From: PALSA-505 sp963699015
GTDB taxonomy: Bacteria; Actinomycetota; Actinomycetes; Streptosporangiales; Streptosporangiaceae
Reading direction: 5' to 3'
DNA length: 64,000 bases
NCBI GenBank assembly: GCA_963699015.1
Contig: CAVOSX010000002.1
Span: 682,001 to 746,000 of the forward strand
Shown here piece by piece: positions 25,725 through 34,077 of the stretch (positions within the stretch are counted from its first letter, which is position 1; every line of letters begins with the position of its first letter). The position numbers and the translations under genes are program-made. Below the pieces are notes generated by a model, which was given only the letters and a program-made list of their open reading frames with translations, was not told where the DNA came from and did no database searches.

Positions 25725-26240
25725 ATGATAGAGCCGCAGTCGCTGTCGCTGACCGAGTGGGTCGTGCTCGGGGTGATCAGCGAGCGGCCGGCCCACGGAT
25801 TCGCCGTCTCCGTCCTGACGTCCGACGACGGGGATCTGGGCCGGATCTGGCATATTCCGCGGCCTGCGATCTACCGGGCGCTCGGCCGGGTCGAGGCGGC
25901 TGGCCTGGTCACCGCGGAAGCCGTCGAGCCGGGGCGCGGCCCGCAGCGGACCATCTACGCGATCACGCGGCCGGGCCGCGACGCGCTGGACACCTGGCTG
26001 AATAAGCCGGTCCGGCATGTCCGCGACGTTCGCTCGCACCTGCTCATGAAGCTCGCCCTGCTGGACCGGGCCGGGAGTGATCCGGCGGACCTGCTGGTGC
26101 GGCAACGGGCCGTCCTGGAGCCGATCGTGGCGGCGATCGGCGCCGAACGGTCCTCCGGTGAGGGTTTCGACGCGGTCCTGCTGGCCTGGCGCCGGGCCAC
26201 GGCCAGCGCGGCGCTCAGCTTCCTGGACGACATCATGTGA
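25725..26240 (+). CDS. PadR family transcriptional regulator
   Basis: A 171-residue regulator: winged helix SLTEWVVLGVISERPAHGFA, IPRPAIYRALGRVEAAGLV and the wing RGPQRTIYAITRPGRDAL, then a C-terminal dimerisation helix bundle (RSHLLMKLALLDRAG). ATG 25725 follows GGGAG; a frame extending up to 25665 would add 20 nonconserved residues. It lies beside a 31-bp palindrome and precedes an MFS gene 201 bases away, so it may autoregulate and control the transporter or the divergent MTHFR-like gene. Confidence 0.9.
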   Translation: MIEPQSLSLTEWVVLGVISERPAHGFAVSVLTSDDGDLGRIWHIPRPAIYRALGRVEAAGLVTAEAVEPGRGPQRTIYAITRPGRDALDTWLNKPVRHVRDVRSHLLMKLALLDRAGSDPADLLVRQRAVLEPIVAAIGAERSSGEGFDAVLLAWRRATASAALSFLDDIM

Positions 26241-26441
26241 CGGCGTCGGATCCCTGCTGCCTGGTGAGCACGTGGCCGGGGTCCGGTGCGCGTCCGTTCA
26301 TGCCAGTATCATCACATCACCCGCAGACACCATCCCGTCACCGCCAGCGGAGTGATCCCTGCATGTAACTAACTTGTCGCAGTTTGTTGCTACAGAGCAG
26401 GGGCCCGCGACATCATTGCCGCACCGGCTCGATTAGCCGCA

Positions 26442-27671
26442 ATGTCGCGGATAGAGGTGATTGCCCTGGTCAGCACGGTGCAGCGGGCGACGTACCGCGA
26501 GGTGTTTGCGGTAGCGGAGTTCCGGGCGCTATGGCTGGCCCAGCTGCTGTCTGTCGCCGGAGACCAGCTGGCCAAGGTGGCCCTGACCGTGCTGGTGTAC
26601 GACCGGACGCACTCGTCGCTGCTGGCCGCGGTCACGTTCGCGGCCAGCTTCGTGCCGGGATTCCTCGGCGGGCTGACCCTGTCCGGCCTGGCAGACCGGC
26701 TGCCCCGCCGCACCGTCATGATCGCCTGCGACGTGATCCGCGGGGTGCTGGTGCTGGTCATGGCGGCGCCGGGCATGCCGCTGGCGGTCACTGTGGCCCT
26801 GTTGTTCGTGGTGTCGATGCTCACGGCGCCGTTCAACTCGGCCCGTGCGGCCGTGTACCCGGACGTGCTGGCCGGCGACCGGTACGTGATCGGGACCGCA
26901 GTCACGCTCACCACCTACCAGCTGGCCCAGGTCGTCGGGTTCGCGGTCGGCGGCGCCGTGGTCGGTTTCTTCGGCGCGCGGCCGGCGCTCCTCCTGGACG
27001 CCGCGACGTTCGCCGTGTCTGCACTGCTGGTCCAGCTGAGAGTGCAGCGGCGGCCGGCCAGCAGGCATGACGGCGCCCGCGCCTCCCCGCTCGCGGACAT
27101 GATGGCCGGGCTGCGCCTGGTGTTCACGCGCGCGAACCTCCGCACGCTCATGCTGTTCGGCTGGGTGGCCGCGTTCTACAACGTCCCGGAGGGCGTGGCG
27201 GCCCCGTTCGCCGGGCAGCTGCACGCCGGCGCGGTCGGGGTGGGCCTGCTGCTGGCGGCGGGCCCGGCAGGCTACACGCTCGGCGCGGCCGCGTTCGGCC
27301 GGTTCGTCCCGCCGCTTCGGCGGCCGCGGCTGATGCCGCCGCTGGCGGCGGCGTGCTGCCTGATCCTGGTTCTGATCGCGGTGCAGCCCGGGCTTCCCGT
27401 CGTGCTGCTGATCCTGGCCGCGTCCGGGACCTGCTCGTGCTTCCAGGTGGCCGCCAACTCGGAATTCGTCCTGGCCACGCCGCCGGGGCAGCGCAGCCAG
27501 GCGTTCGGGCTGGCGATCGGCGGCATGAGCCTGGGCCAGGGCGTCGCCATGATCGCGGCCGGCGCGGCCGCGCTGCACTTTCCCCCGTCCGCAGTGATCG
27601 CGTGCAGCGGCGCGATTGGCGTTGTTGCTGTGCTGGCGATCACCGCGGGGTCGCCCCGCTCCATCAGGTGA
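26442..27671 (+). CDS. MFS transporter, drug-exporter type
   Basis: A 409-residue transporter with about twelve helices. It begins FAVAEFRALWLAQLLSVAGD, carries the loop LSGLADRLPRRTVM after TM2, and has the central Arg/Lys-rich loop QRRPASRHDG. The style is that of EntS/MefA exporters. It lies in the same direction as the PadR gene and may be its target. Substrate unknown; an alternative start at GTG 26457 is possible. Confidence 0.88.
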   Translation: MSRIEVIALVSTVQRATYREVFAVAEFRALWLAQLLSVAGDQLAKVALTVLVYDRTHSSLLAAVTFAASFVPGFLGGLTLSGLADRLPRRTVMIACDVIRGVLVLVMAAPGMPLAVTVALLFVVSMLTAPFNSARAAVYPDVLAGDRYVIGTAVTLTTYQLAQVVGFAVGGAVVGFFGARPALLLDAATFAVSALLVQLRVQRRPASRHDGARASPLADMMAGLRLVFTRANLRTLMLFGWVAAFYNVPEGVAAPFAGQLHAGAVGVGLLLAAGPAGYTLGAAAFGRFVPPLRRPRLMPPLAAACCLILVLIAVQPGLPVVLLILAASGTCSCFQVAANSEFVLATPPGQRSQAFGLAIGGMSLGQGVAMIAAGAAALHFPPSAVIACSGAIGVVAVLAITAGSPRSIR

Positions 27672-27888
27672 CTCCGGCTACGACCAACCATCGGCACGCA
27701 TCGCCCACCTCCTAACGGCTGGCCTTTGCCTAATCCCTACCGCATCGAGTATTCCCATTGCCTGGCGACTCAGGCTACGACCGGGATGAGTTGACAGCCA
27801 GCCAGTCCGACGTGAAAACTATCTGAGGTTAGACCATTACATACTGTCATCTACGGGAACGCGCTGATGCTGCGGGCGGGAGGCGGCG

Positions 27889-29176
27889 ATGGAGGCTGCC
27901 CCGAGCCGCCCCCGTCGGCCCTCGGTCCCCGCCTCTGCCTGGGCTATCTGGGAACTGCCCGGCTGGCTGCGGCGATTCGTGGTGGCGACGGTCCTGGTGT
28001 ACGCGGCCGCGCTGGCGGTGGCCGCCGTCCGGCTGCCGCTGCGCCTGCACGACCTCGAAGTATTCGGTGTCTTGCTGGCGTTCGGCGTCGCCACGGTGGA
28101 ACTCACCCGGCGCACCGGAGAAGCCGGCCGGTCTGGTCAAGGACCTGCACGCAGTGTGGTACCTCCCCGCCGCTCTGCTGCTGCCGCCGCTGTACGGTCT
28201 CATCGCACCCATTCCCGTGCTCGTGCTCAGCCAGTTGCTCATCCGCCGCACCCTCATCTACCGGCGCGCGTTCACCGCGGCCGCGATCGGGCTGTCGCTG
28301 GGTGCGGCATCGCTCGTTTTTCATGCTGCCCTGCATCCGGTCGGCGCCAGCCTGTCCGGCTCGCCGTCCAGCCAGTTGCGGTGGGTTTTGCTCGCGGCGG
28401 CTTGCGCGGTGCTGCGGACCCTGATCAACAAGACCCTGGTGGTTACCGCGGTCAAGGGATCGGAGCCGACGGCGAGCCTGCGCCAGCTGGCCTGGGACCG
28501 CGAGGTCGTCTACAACGACGTCGCCGAGCTCTGCCTCTCCGTAGTGATCGTGTTCGCGGTGGCGCACATCTCAATCATGATCGCGTTCGCACTGCCCTTC
28601 GTGACCTTGCTGCAGCGCTCGTTCCGCCATACCCAGCTGGCCGGCGAGGCCCGGATCGATGGCAAGACCGGGCTGCTGAACGCCGTGACCTGGCAGCGCG
28701 AGGCACACACCGAGGTCAGCCGGGCGGTCCGCACTCGCACCCCGCTGGCCGTCGCGATGATGGACATCGACCGCTTCAAGACGGTCAACGACACCCACGG
28801 CCACCTGGCCGGGGACGCGGTGCTGGCGGGAATCTCCGCCGCGCTGCGCGACCTGCTGCGCGATTACGACATCGTGGGCCGGTTCGGCGGCGAGGAATTC
28901 GCCATCCTGCTGCCGCACACCACCGCGGCCGAGGCCAGGGATATCGCCGAACGACTCCGGCTGAGGATCGCAGAGATCATCACGCCGGTGACCGCCGGGG
29001 CCGAGAGCGTGCCGCTGCGGATCACCGTGTCCATCGGCGTCGCCGTACTGGAAGAGGCCCGCCGCGACCTCGACGAGCTGCTCGCCGCCGCGGACTCCGC
29101 CCTCTACCAGGCCAAGCAGTCTGGGCGGAACACGACCTGCATCATCGGCGACGCCGGAGTAAGCGCCAGCGGCTGA
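27889..29176 (+). pseudogene. Membrane GGDEF diguanylate cyclase interrupted by a +1 frameshift
   Basis: The start ATG 27889 follows a GGGAGG-like site. The first frame encodes ELPGWLRRFVVATVLVYAAA, VFGVLLAFGVATVELTRRTGE; near 28122 the homology moves to the next frame (PAGLVKDLHAVWYLPAALLL) and continues through several membrane helices to a GGDEF domain. Removing one base in GAGAAGCC restores RRTGEPAGLVKD, so a single extra base is present. The GGDEF domain itself is intact, with MDIDRFKTVND, RFGGEEFAILL and SIGVAVLEEA, and would make c-di-GMP if expressed. A start at 28067 in the second frame could yield a shorter protein. Confidence 0.78.
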
Positions 29177-29196
29177 CCGGACCGGCAGCTGGCGAT

Positions 29197-30052
29197 TCAG
29201 CTGCCGTCGGGGAAGCCGCCGCGGTGCAACACCATCGGGTAGTGCGGCAGCGTCCGTGGCCTGCGGACCGACGCCCGCCATCCGTCGGGGTAGGGCTCCA
29301 GCCCCAGCCACAGCGGCGAAGGCTGCCCGCCCGGCGCGGCGGCCAGGCGATCGAGTGCCTGGCGCAGGCCGCGGATACCGGCCGGACCGAAGCGCTCCCG
29401 CCAGCCATCCTCGATCGCCGCGAGCAGCCGGCGGCAGGTGTCCTGAGCCCTGCGGCCGCGGGGGGTAAGGCTGACTACCTGGCCTCGGCTGGCCACCGGA
29501 TCCGGCTCGACCACGGCCAGGCCCAGCTGGCCGGCGATGCCTGTCGCAATGCTGATCGCCTGCTTTGACATCCCGGCCAGCGGGGGCAGGTCGCGCGTCC
29601 GCGCGCCTTGCTGATCGAGAACCCGTAGCAGGTTGGCGCTGATCGCCAGGGCCACGTCCGACCCGCGCTCGAACTCCGTGGCGAACGCGAGCAGCACCCG
29701 GGACAGCAGCGCCGGCAAGCCGAGACCGGATACGTCTTCTGGCGGCGATTCGCGCCCTGGGCCGTTCGTCCGCAGCCCGTAGCCCAGAATCGGCAGGCAG
29801 TTCGACCACATCGGGCATGGACACCAGCCAGGGGGCGCCGGGAGTCCGGCCGTGGCTGGTGGTCGAGTGCGGCATCTGCCGCTCGAACTCGTTGTCGCAC
29901 TCGATGATGAACGCGACCAGCACCTGGGAAAGCAAGGCGGACAGCGGCAAGCGCCCGGTCACCGCGCCGGTCACGGTACCGGTCTCCCCGCCGGTCAGGG
30001 TGCCGGTCACGCTGCCGGTCTCCGCGGCGGGTCGAGGGCCGGCGTCGAGCAC
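29197..30052 (-). pseudogene. MarR-like winged-helix regulator, frameshift plus internal deletion
   Basis: The N-terminal frame (LPLSALLSQVLVAFIIECDN, HGRTPGAPWLVSM) and a second frame (WSNCLPILGYGL, LPALLSRVLLAFATEFERGS, SPLWLGLEPYPDGWRASVRR, LPHYPMVLHRGGFPDGS) are the two ends of one actinobacterial regulator family. An extra base at about 29812 (CCCGATGTGG) shifts the frame just before WSNC, and the first winged-helix segment that should follow is missing, so WSNC is joined directly to the later CLPILGYGL. The second HTH (AGMSKQAISIATGIAG) is intact. The initiator region carries an imperfect 12-bp repeat (ACCGGC units). Confidence 0.72.
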
Positions 30053-30933
30053 GCCCGCCGCGGGCTGGCCGGCCGGGCCGGATGCGGTGGCTGCCCGTCC
30101 CGGGTGGCGCTGATCAGCACGCCCCGGGCCGGACGGCGGCCCTGCCGACCGGCGGCCGGCCCGTCCGGCCCGGGTCCGGCTGCGGGCATGCGGCCGTGGC
30201 CGCGAAGCACCTCGCGGGCGTCAGTGACCTGCGCTGCCCAGCCGTGACCGGCCAGCCAGCCGGCCGGGTCGTGCGGCGCGGCGGACCGGCGCAGCGACCG
30301 CGCCCGCGAGGCCGGTCCCGCGCCCGGATCCTCGCTGGCCATGGACAAGCCCAGCCGGCTCCCTGGCGCCGACAGCGTGGTCAGGTCGGCCAGCACCCCA
30401 TCGACCTGCTCCTGGGGCAGGTAGGCGAGCAGGCCCTCGGCGACCCAGACGGTGGGCTGTCCGGGCTCGAAGCCGGCCGCCAGCAGCGCGCCAGGCCAGT
30501 CGGCCCGCAGATCGCAGCCGACCGCGATGCGCTCGCAGCCGGCCGCCGCCGCCTGCTCCGCCAGCACCAGGTCCTTGATGTCCAGAACGTCGGCGGTATC
30601 GAGCTCGAACCAGCGGACCCCCGGCGGCCAGGGCAGCCGGAACGCGCGTACGTCGAGGCCCGCGCCGAGCAGGACCACCTGCCGGCAGCCGTCCCGGCAA
30701 GCGGAGGCGAGCAGTTCGTCGAGGAACACGGTCCGGGCCACCACCCAGGCCCGCAGCACGAGCGCCCGCCGATCCCCAGGCGGCCGGGACGGGGATCATC
30801 CGGAGGCGGCGACGAAGGCCGCGGCCAGCGGGTCGGCGAACAGCCGGTCCGGGCGCGCGGTTTCCTCGGCCCGGATGGCGGCGACCGCCAGCGCGGTCGC
30901 GGCCACTCCTTGCAGCGGGGCGGCTGAGCCCAT
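30007..30933 (-). pseudogene. LCMT/Ppm1-type SAM methyltransferase with in-frame TGA
   Basis: From ATG 30933 the frame encodes GVAATALAVAAIRAEETARP, DRLFADPLAAAFVAASG, then TGA at 30796-30798, and continues in the same frame with DRRALVLRAWVVARTVFLDE, VVLLGAGLDVRAFRLPWP (SAM site), ELDTADVLDIKDLVL and VWVAEGLLAYLPQEQV. Relatives usually have Trp at the interrupted position (TGG to TGA). A GTG at 30759 in frame might allow a short product lacking the N-terminal helix. At the C-terminus the frame runs past the expected GVLISATR end for about 28 extra residues into the neighbouring pseudogene. Confidence 0.75.
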
Positions 30934-31053
30934 GATCTGGCGCACCTTCCCGGGTACCCGACTGCGACCCTGCGAGCGGATGTGCTTCCGCTCCTACTCT
31001 GGCAAACCTGGTCGCCCCTCCCCCCGCCGGGCGGCGCAAGCTACGGTGGCGGC

Positions 31054-31800
31054 ATGGACAAGGTGATCGCTTCGGCGGCCGACGCGGTCGACGACATCCC
31101 CGATGGCGCCAGCCTGGCCGTGGGCGGTTTCGGGCTGTGCGGGGTTCCGATCGCGCTGATCGCGGCGCTGCTGGAGCGAGGCGCCGCGAACCTGGAGACG
31201 GTCAGCAACAACTGCGGCGTGGACGACTGGGGGCTGGGCCAGCTACTGCGGGCCAAGCGGATCCGCCGCACCACCGCCTCCTACGTCGGGGAGAACAAGG
31301 AATTCGAGCGTCAGTTCCTCGGCGGCGAGGTGGAGGTGGAGCTCGTGCCCCAGGGCACCCTGGCCGAGCGGCTGCGCGCGGGCGGCGCCGGCATCCCGGC
31401 CTTCTACACGCCCGCGGGGGTGGGAACCCAGGTCGCCGAAGGCGGGCTGCCGTGGCGTTATGACGGCTCCGGCGGGATCGCGCTGGCCTCACCGGTCAAG
31501 GAGACGCGTACGTTCGACGGCCGCCAGTACGTGCTCGAGCACGCCATCGCGTGCGATTTCGGCCTGGTGCGCGCCGCCCGGGGGGACCGTCACGGCAACC
31601 TGGTGTTCCATTCCAGCGCCCGCAACTTCAACCCGCTGTGTGCGATGGCCGGCCGCGTGACCATCGCCGAGGTCGAGGAGCTGGCCGAGCCCGGCCAGCT
31701 CGACCCGGACTCGATCCACGTCCCCGGCGTGTTCGTTCAGCGGGTGATAGAGGTGGGCAGCAAGGGCAAGCGGATCGAGAAGCGGACGGTGCGTGCCTGA
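31054..31800 (+). CDS. scoA: 3-oxoacid CoA-transferase subunit A
   Basis: Alpha subunit (248 residues) of a succinyl-CoA:3-ketoacid CoA-transferase: DIPDGASLAVGGFGLCGVPI near the N-terminus, the glycine-rich NNCGVDDWGLGQL, YVGENKEFERQFLGGEVEVE, and IACDFGLVRAARGDRHGNLV. Moves CoA between succinyl-CoA and acetoacetate or another oxoacid. The stop overlaps the start of subunit B by one base (TGATG), so the subunits are translated together. ATG 31054 begins the conserved core. Confidence 0.95.
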   Translation: MDKVIASAADAVDDIPDGASLAVGGFGLCGVPIALIAALLERGAANLETVSNNCGVDDWGLGQLLRAKRIRRTTASYVGENKEFERQFLGGEVEVELVPQGTLAERLRAGGAGIPAFYTPAGVGTQVAEGGLPWRYDGSGGIALASPVKETRTFDGRQYVLEHAIACDFGLVRAARGDRHGNLVFHSSARNFNPLCAMAGRVTIAEVEELAEPGQLDPDSIHVPGVFVQRVIEVGSKGKRIEKRTVRA

Positions 31801-32435
31801 TGGCGTTGACCCGAGACGAGCTGGCGGCCCGCGTAGCCAGCGAGCTGCCCGACGGTTCCTATGTCAACCTGGGGATCGGGTTGCCGACGCTGGTGCCGAA
31901 CTTCATGCCCGACGGGGTCTTCGTGACGCTGCAGAGCGAGAACGGGGTCCTCGGCGTCGGTCCCTACCCCACCGAGGACGAGGTGGACCCGGACCTGATC
32001 AACGCGGGGAAGGAGACCGTCACGCTGCTGCCTGGCGCGTCCTGCTTCGACTCCGCTACCAGCTTCGGGATGATCCGCGGCGGGCATATCGACGTGGCCG
32101 TGCTGGGGGCCATGCAGGTCTCGGCCCGCGGCGACCTGGCCAACTGGATGATCCCGGGCAAGGTCGTCAAGGGCATGGGCGGCGCGATGGACCTCGTGCA
32201 CGGGGCCAAGCGCGTTCTGGTGATGATGGAGCACACCGCGCGCAACGGCAGCATGAAGATCGTCAACGACTGCTCGCTGCCGCTGACCGGACGGGCCTGC
32301 GTCCAGCGCATCATCACCGACCTGGCGGTTATCGACGTCGAGCAGGACGGCCTGGTGCTGCGGGAACTGGCGCCTGGCGTCACCGCCGAGGAGGTCAAAG
32401 AGCGCACCGAGCCGCCGCTGCGGATCGCCCTGTAA
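31800..32435 (+). CDS. scoB: 3-oxoacid CoA-transferase subunit B
   Basis: Beta subunit (211 residues) carrying the catalytic Glu in TLQSENGVLGVG that forms the enzyme-CoA thioester, preceded by GSYVNLGIGLPTLVPNF. Also GGHIDVAVLGAMQVSARGDL and MGGAMDLVHGAKRV, characteristic of the family. Coupled to subunit A. Ketone-body or branched-chain oxoacid use is the likely role. Confidence 0.95.
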   Translation: MALTRDELAARVASELPDGSYVNLGIGLPTLVPNFMPDGVFVTLQSENGVLGVGPYPTEDEVDPDLINAGKETVTLLPGASCFDSATSFGMIRGGHIDVAVLGAMQVSARGDLANWMIPGKVVKGMGGAMDLVHGAKRVLVMMEHTARNGSMKIVNDCSLPLTGRACVQRIITDLAVIDVEQDGLVLRELAPGVTAEEVKERTEPPLRIAL

Positions 32436-32512
32436 CCGGCGCCGCGGCTGCGCCCTGACCGGCGGCGCTGCTCGGCACATGCACGGCACGCAAGCACAGT
32501 CACGCGACAAGC

Positions 32513-33376
32513 TCAGGAGCTGGGCAGGTGAGCAGCCAGACAGGCCCTGACGCTGCGGGTCGTGCCGGTGCAGTAAACGGCCCTGGTGACGTCGCCGTTG
32601 AACTGGTCGGTATTCTTCGCGGGCGCGGGCAGCGGATACTTATTACCCACGCTGAAGTAGTCCCTGGTCCGCAGGTAGCCCAGAGCCGGCACCATGAAGG
32701 TGTTGGTGACCGTTCTCCGGCCCTTGGCCGCGTTCAGGTTGGTGACCGTCAGCGTGATGATGGCGGCATTTTTCGCCCGGTCCGGCGACTTCCGGCAGCT
32801 GACATTGTAGGCATGGCCATTAATCAGCGGCAGCGTGCTCGCGACCGGAGGAGCGTGTGACGCGGTCAGCGAGCCGGCGACCCGGCATTCCAGCACTACT
32901 TTATTCTGCGCCTCGGCGCAACTGGAGAGCTGGATTTTGACCTGGCCCGCCGCGGCGCGCGGTGAGTAGCGGCCGATCTGCATGATATTCGGCGTGTCGC
33001 TGAAGCACGTGCCGCTGGCGGGAGCGTTATACACGATCCGCGCACCGAACCCGGCGGCTCTCGTGGCCGGCGTATTCATGGTGGGACCGCTGGCGGGCCT
33101 GCCGTAGGCGACCGATGCACTGCCGCTCGTATTACCGCTGAAATGTACGCCGTCCGGGACGGGAGTCCAGGCGCCGTGGAGCGTCAACGGCACCACCGGG
33201 CCGACGGGTGCTGAATTACTGACGGTGCCCGTGGTGCCTTTGAATTCGTAGTCATACCGCAGGGCCGAAGTGCTACTCGATGACGCCGGGCTGGACAGCA
33301 ACATGACCGGCGCGAGGATGCTTAGCACCATCGCAGGACTGCGTTTGATGGCCAAAAGCATCCGCGAGGACCACAC
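32513..33376 (-). CDS. Secreted protein of unknown function, possible concanavalin-like fold
   Basis: A 287-residue product starting at GTG 33376, nine bases after a strong GGAGGGAGA. The N-terminus has a clear Sec signal peptide (basic MLLAIKRSPAMVLSILAPVM, then SSPASSSSTSA). The mature part, rich in Ser, Thr, Gly and Asn, begins YDYEFKGTTGTVSNSAPVGP and contains four to five Cys (GTCFSDTPNIMQIGRY, LSSCAEAQ, LECRVAG, VSCRKS, VYCTG), suggestive of a LamG/concanavalin-type sandwich with disulfides. Lower GC than neighbours. No enzyme motif recognised. Confidence 0.72.
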   Translation of the reverse strand: MWSSRMLLAIKRSPAMVLSILAPVMLLSSPASSSSTSALRYDYEFKGTTGTVSNSAPVGPVVPLTLHGAWTPVPDGVHFSGNTSGSASVAYGRPASGPTMNTPATRAAGFGARIVYNAPASGTCFSDTPNIMQIGRYSPRAAAGQVKIQLSSCAEAQNKVVLECRVAGSLTASHAPPVASTLPLINGHAYNVSCRKSPDRAKNAAIITLTVTNLNAAKGRRTVTNTFMVPALGYLRTRDYFSVGNKYPLPAPAKNTDQFNGDVTRAVYCTGTTRSVRACLAAHLPSS

Positions 33377-33531
33377 GCTGATTCTCCCTCCAGGATTGGG
33401 GAACTGTAGCGTAGGTTCCTGCGACCGGTCCGCCAGCCGCGCAAACTCGTCCACATCCCCGACGGCTGGCCAGCACGCAAGCACAACCGGCCGCTCATGG
33501 CAAGCAGAACGACGATGGCTGTCACCGCCCG

Positions 33532-33575
33532 GCGAAGCCGGGCCCCGGGGGTTCCAGGGGGTCGCCCCCCTGGGA
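33532..33575 (+). repeat. Dispersed GC-rich palindromic repeat, copy 1
   Basis: Contains GGCGAAGCC and GGGGGTTCC followed by GGGGGTCG and CCCCC. The same order occurs in inverted orientation at 38936-38979, with one or two base changes in each block. The block GGGGGTCG/CGCCCCCC is itself able to fold. It lies between the secreted-protein gene and the ssrA terminator. Confidence 0.65.
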
Positions 33576-33587
33576 TAAATGACGAGA

Positions 33588-33615
33588 CGACCCCTGCGCG
33601 CAAGCGCAGGGGTCG
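33588..33615 (-). terminator. Perfect 12-bp hairpin downstream of ssrA
   Basis: Arms CGACCCCTGCGC and GCGCAGGGGTCG are perfectly complementary around a four-base loop, 12 bases after the tmRNA 3' end. There is no T-tract on the minus strand, as is usual for actinomycete terminators. Confidence 0.75.
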
Positions 33616-33626
33616 CCAGAGTCGAG

Positions 33627-33995
33627 TGGAGGTGGCGGGAATCGAACCCGCGTCCTTCAGTGCTTCACCAGGGCTTCTCCGGGCGCAGCCTGCCCTGCTT
33701 TTCTCAGCCCCGGCGGTCCTGCAGGCCAGCCACCGACGGGCTCAGCCGCTGTTGGTGTCCTAGACGGTCCCGCGGCCGGGCCGGCTAGTAGAGCCTCTTA
33801 GCTGATGCCAGACACCGGGTCAGAGGCGAGCCCGGGCTGACAGACCTCTACGCTCGCGGTCAGGCCGCGAGGGCGAAGCCAGTGCGCTTTACGTTGGCAC
33901 TTGTAAGTTACGGTCACGGGATTAACGAGGTCGCTACCGCAACCCTCGGCCCGCTTCCCCTGGTTCGACAACCGAAGTCGAAGCCTGTCACCCCC
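33627..33995 (-). ncRNA. ssrA: tmRNA (ssrA)
   Basis: On the minus strand the RNA begins GGGGGTGACAGGCTTCGACT and ends in the tRNA-like half GGACGCGGGTTCGATTCCCG ... CCACCTCCA. The 5' GGGGGUG pairs with the 3' CACCUCC to form the acceptor stem, with CCA encoded. The resume codon GCC opens a short frame A-N-V-K-R-T-G-F-A-L-A-A then TGA, the degradation tag, ending in the ALAA typical of actinomycetes. It rescues stalled ribosomes together with SmpB, encoded 2.4 kb upstream on the same strand. Confidence 0.95.
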
Positions 33996-34001
33996 TGTTG
34001 A

Positions 34002-34028
34002 GTTGTACCTGGAACGCTACCGGGATAA
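34002..34028 (-). promoter_or_regulatory. Likely ssrA promoter
   Basis: On the minus strand TACAAC (34007-34002) ends six bases before the tmRNA 5' end, a good -10 position. An upstream TTATCC (34028-34023) is a weak -35 candidate at 15-base spacing. Inference from position. Confidence 0.45.
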
Positions 34029-34077
34029 CGCCGAACCGCCAACTTCGATTCCCTCGGCCGGGCTTGGCCGGTGCCTG

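Noticed and set aside
27790..27840. TTGACA as a -35 for the cyclase gene
   Set aside because: No TANNNT hexamer at 16-19 bases; chance match.
28571..29800. Minus-strand continuation of the 30052 frame
   Set aside because: After the MarR-like frameshift it is random-looking and antisense to the GGDEF gene.
29965..30035. ACCGGC-type 12-bp repeats as a regulatory array
   Set aside because: Imperfect, in frame with a coding remnant (T-G repeats) and without flanking promoter signs.
33620..33665. tRNA-like T-arm sequence GGTTCGATTCCC
   Set aside because: Not a free tRNA; it is the 3' half of the tmRNA, proven by the matching 5' half and tag frame.
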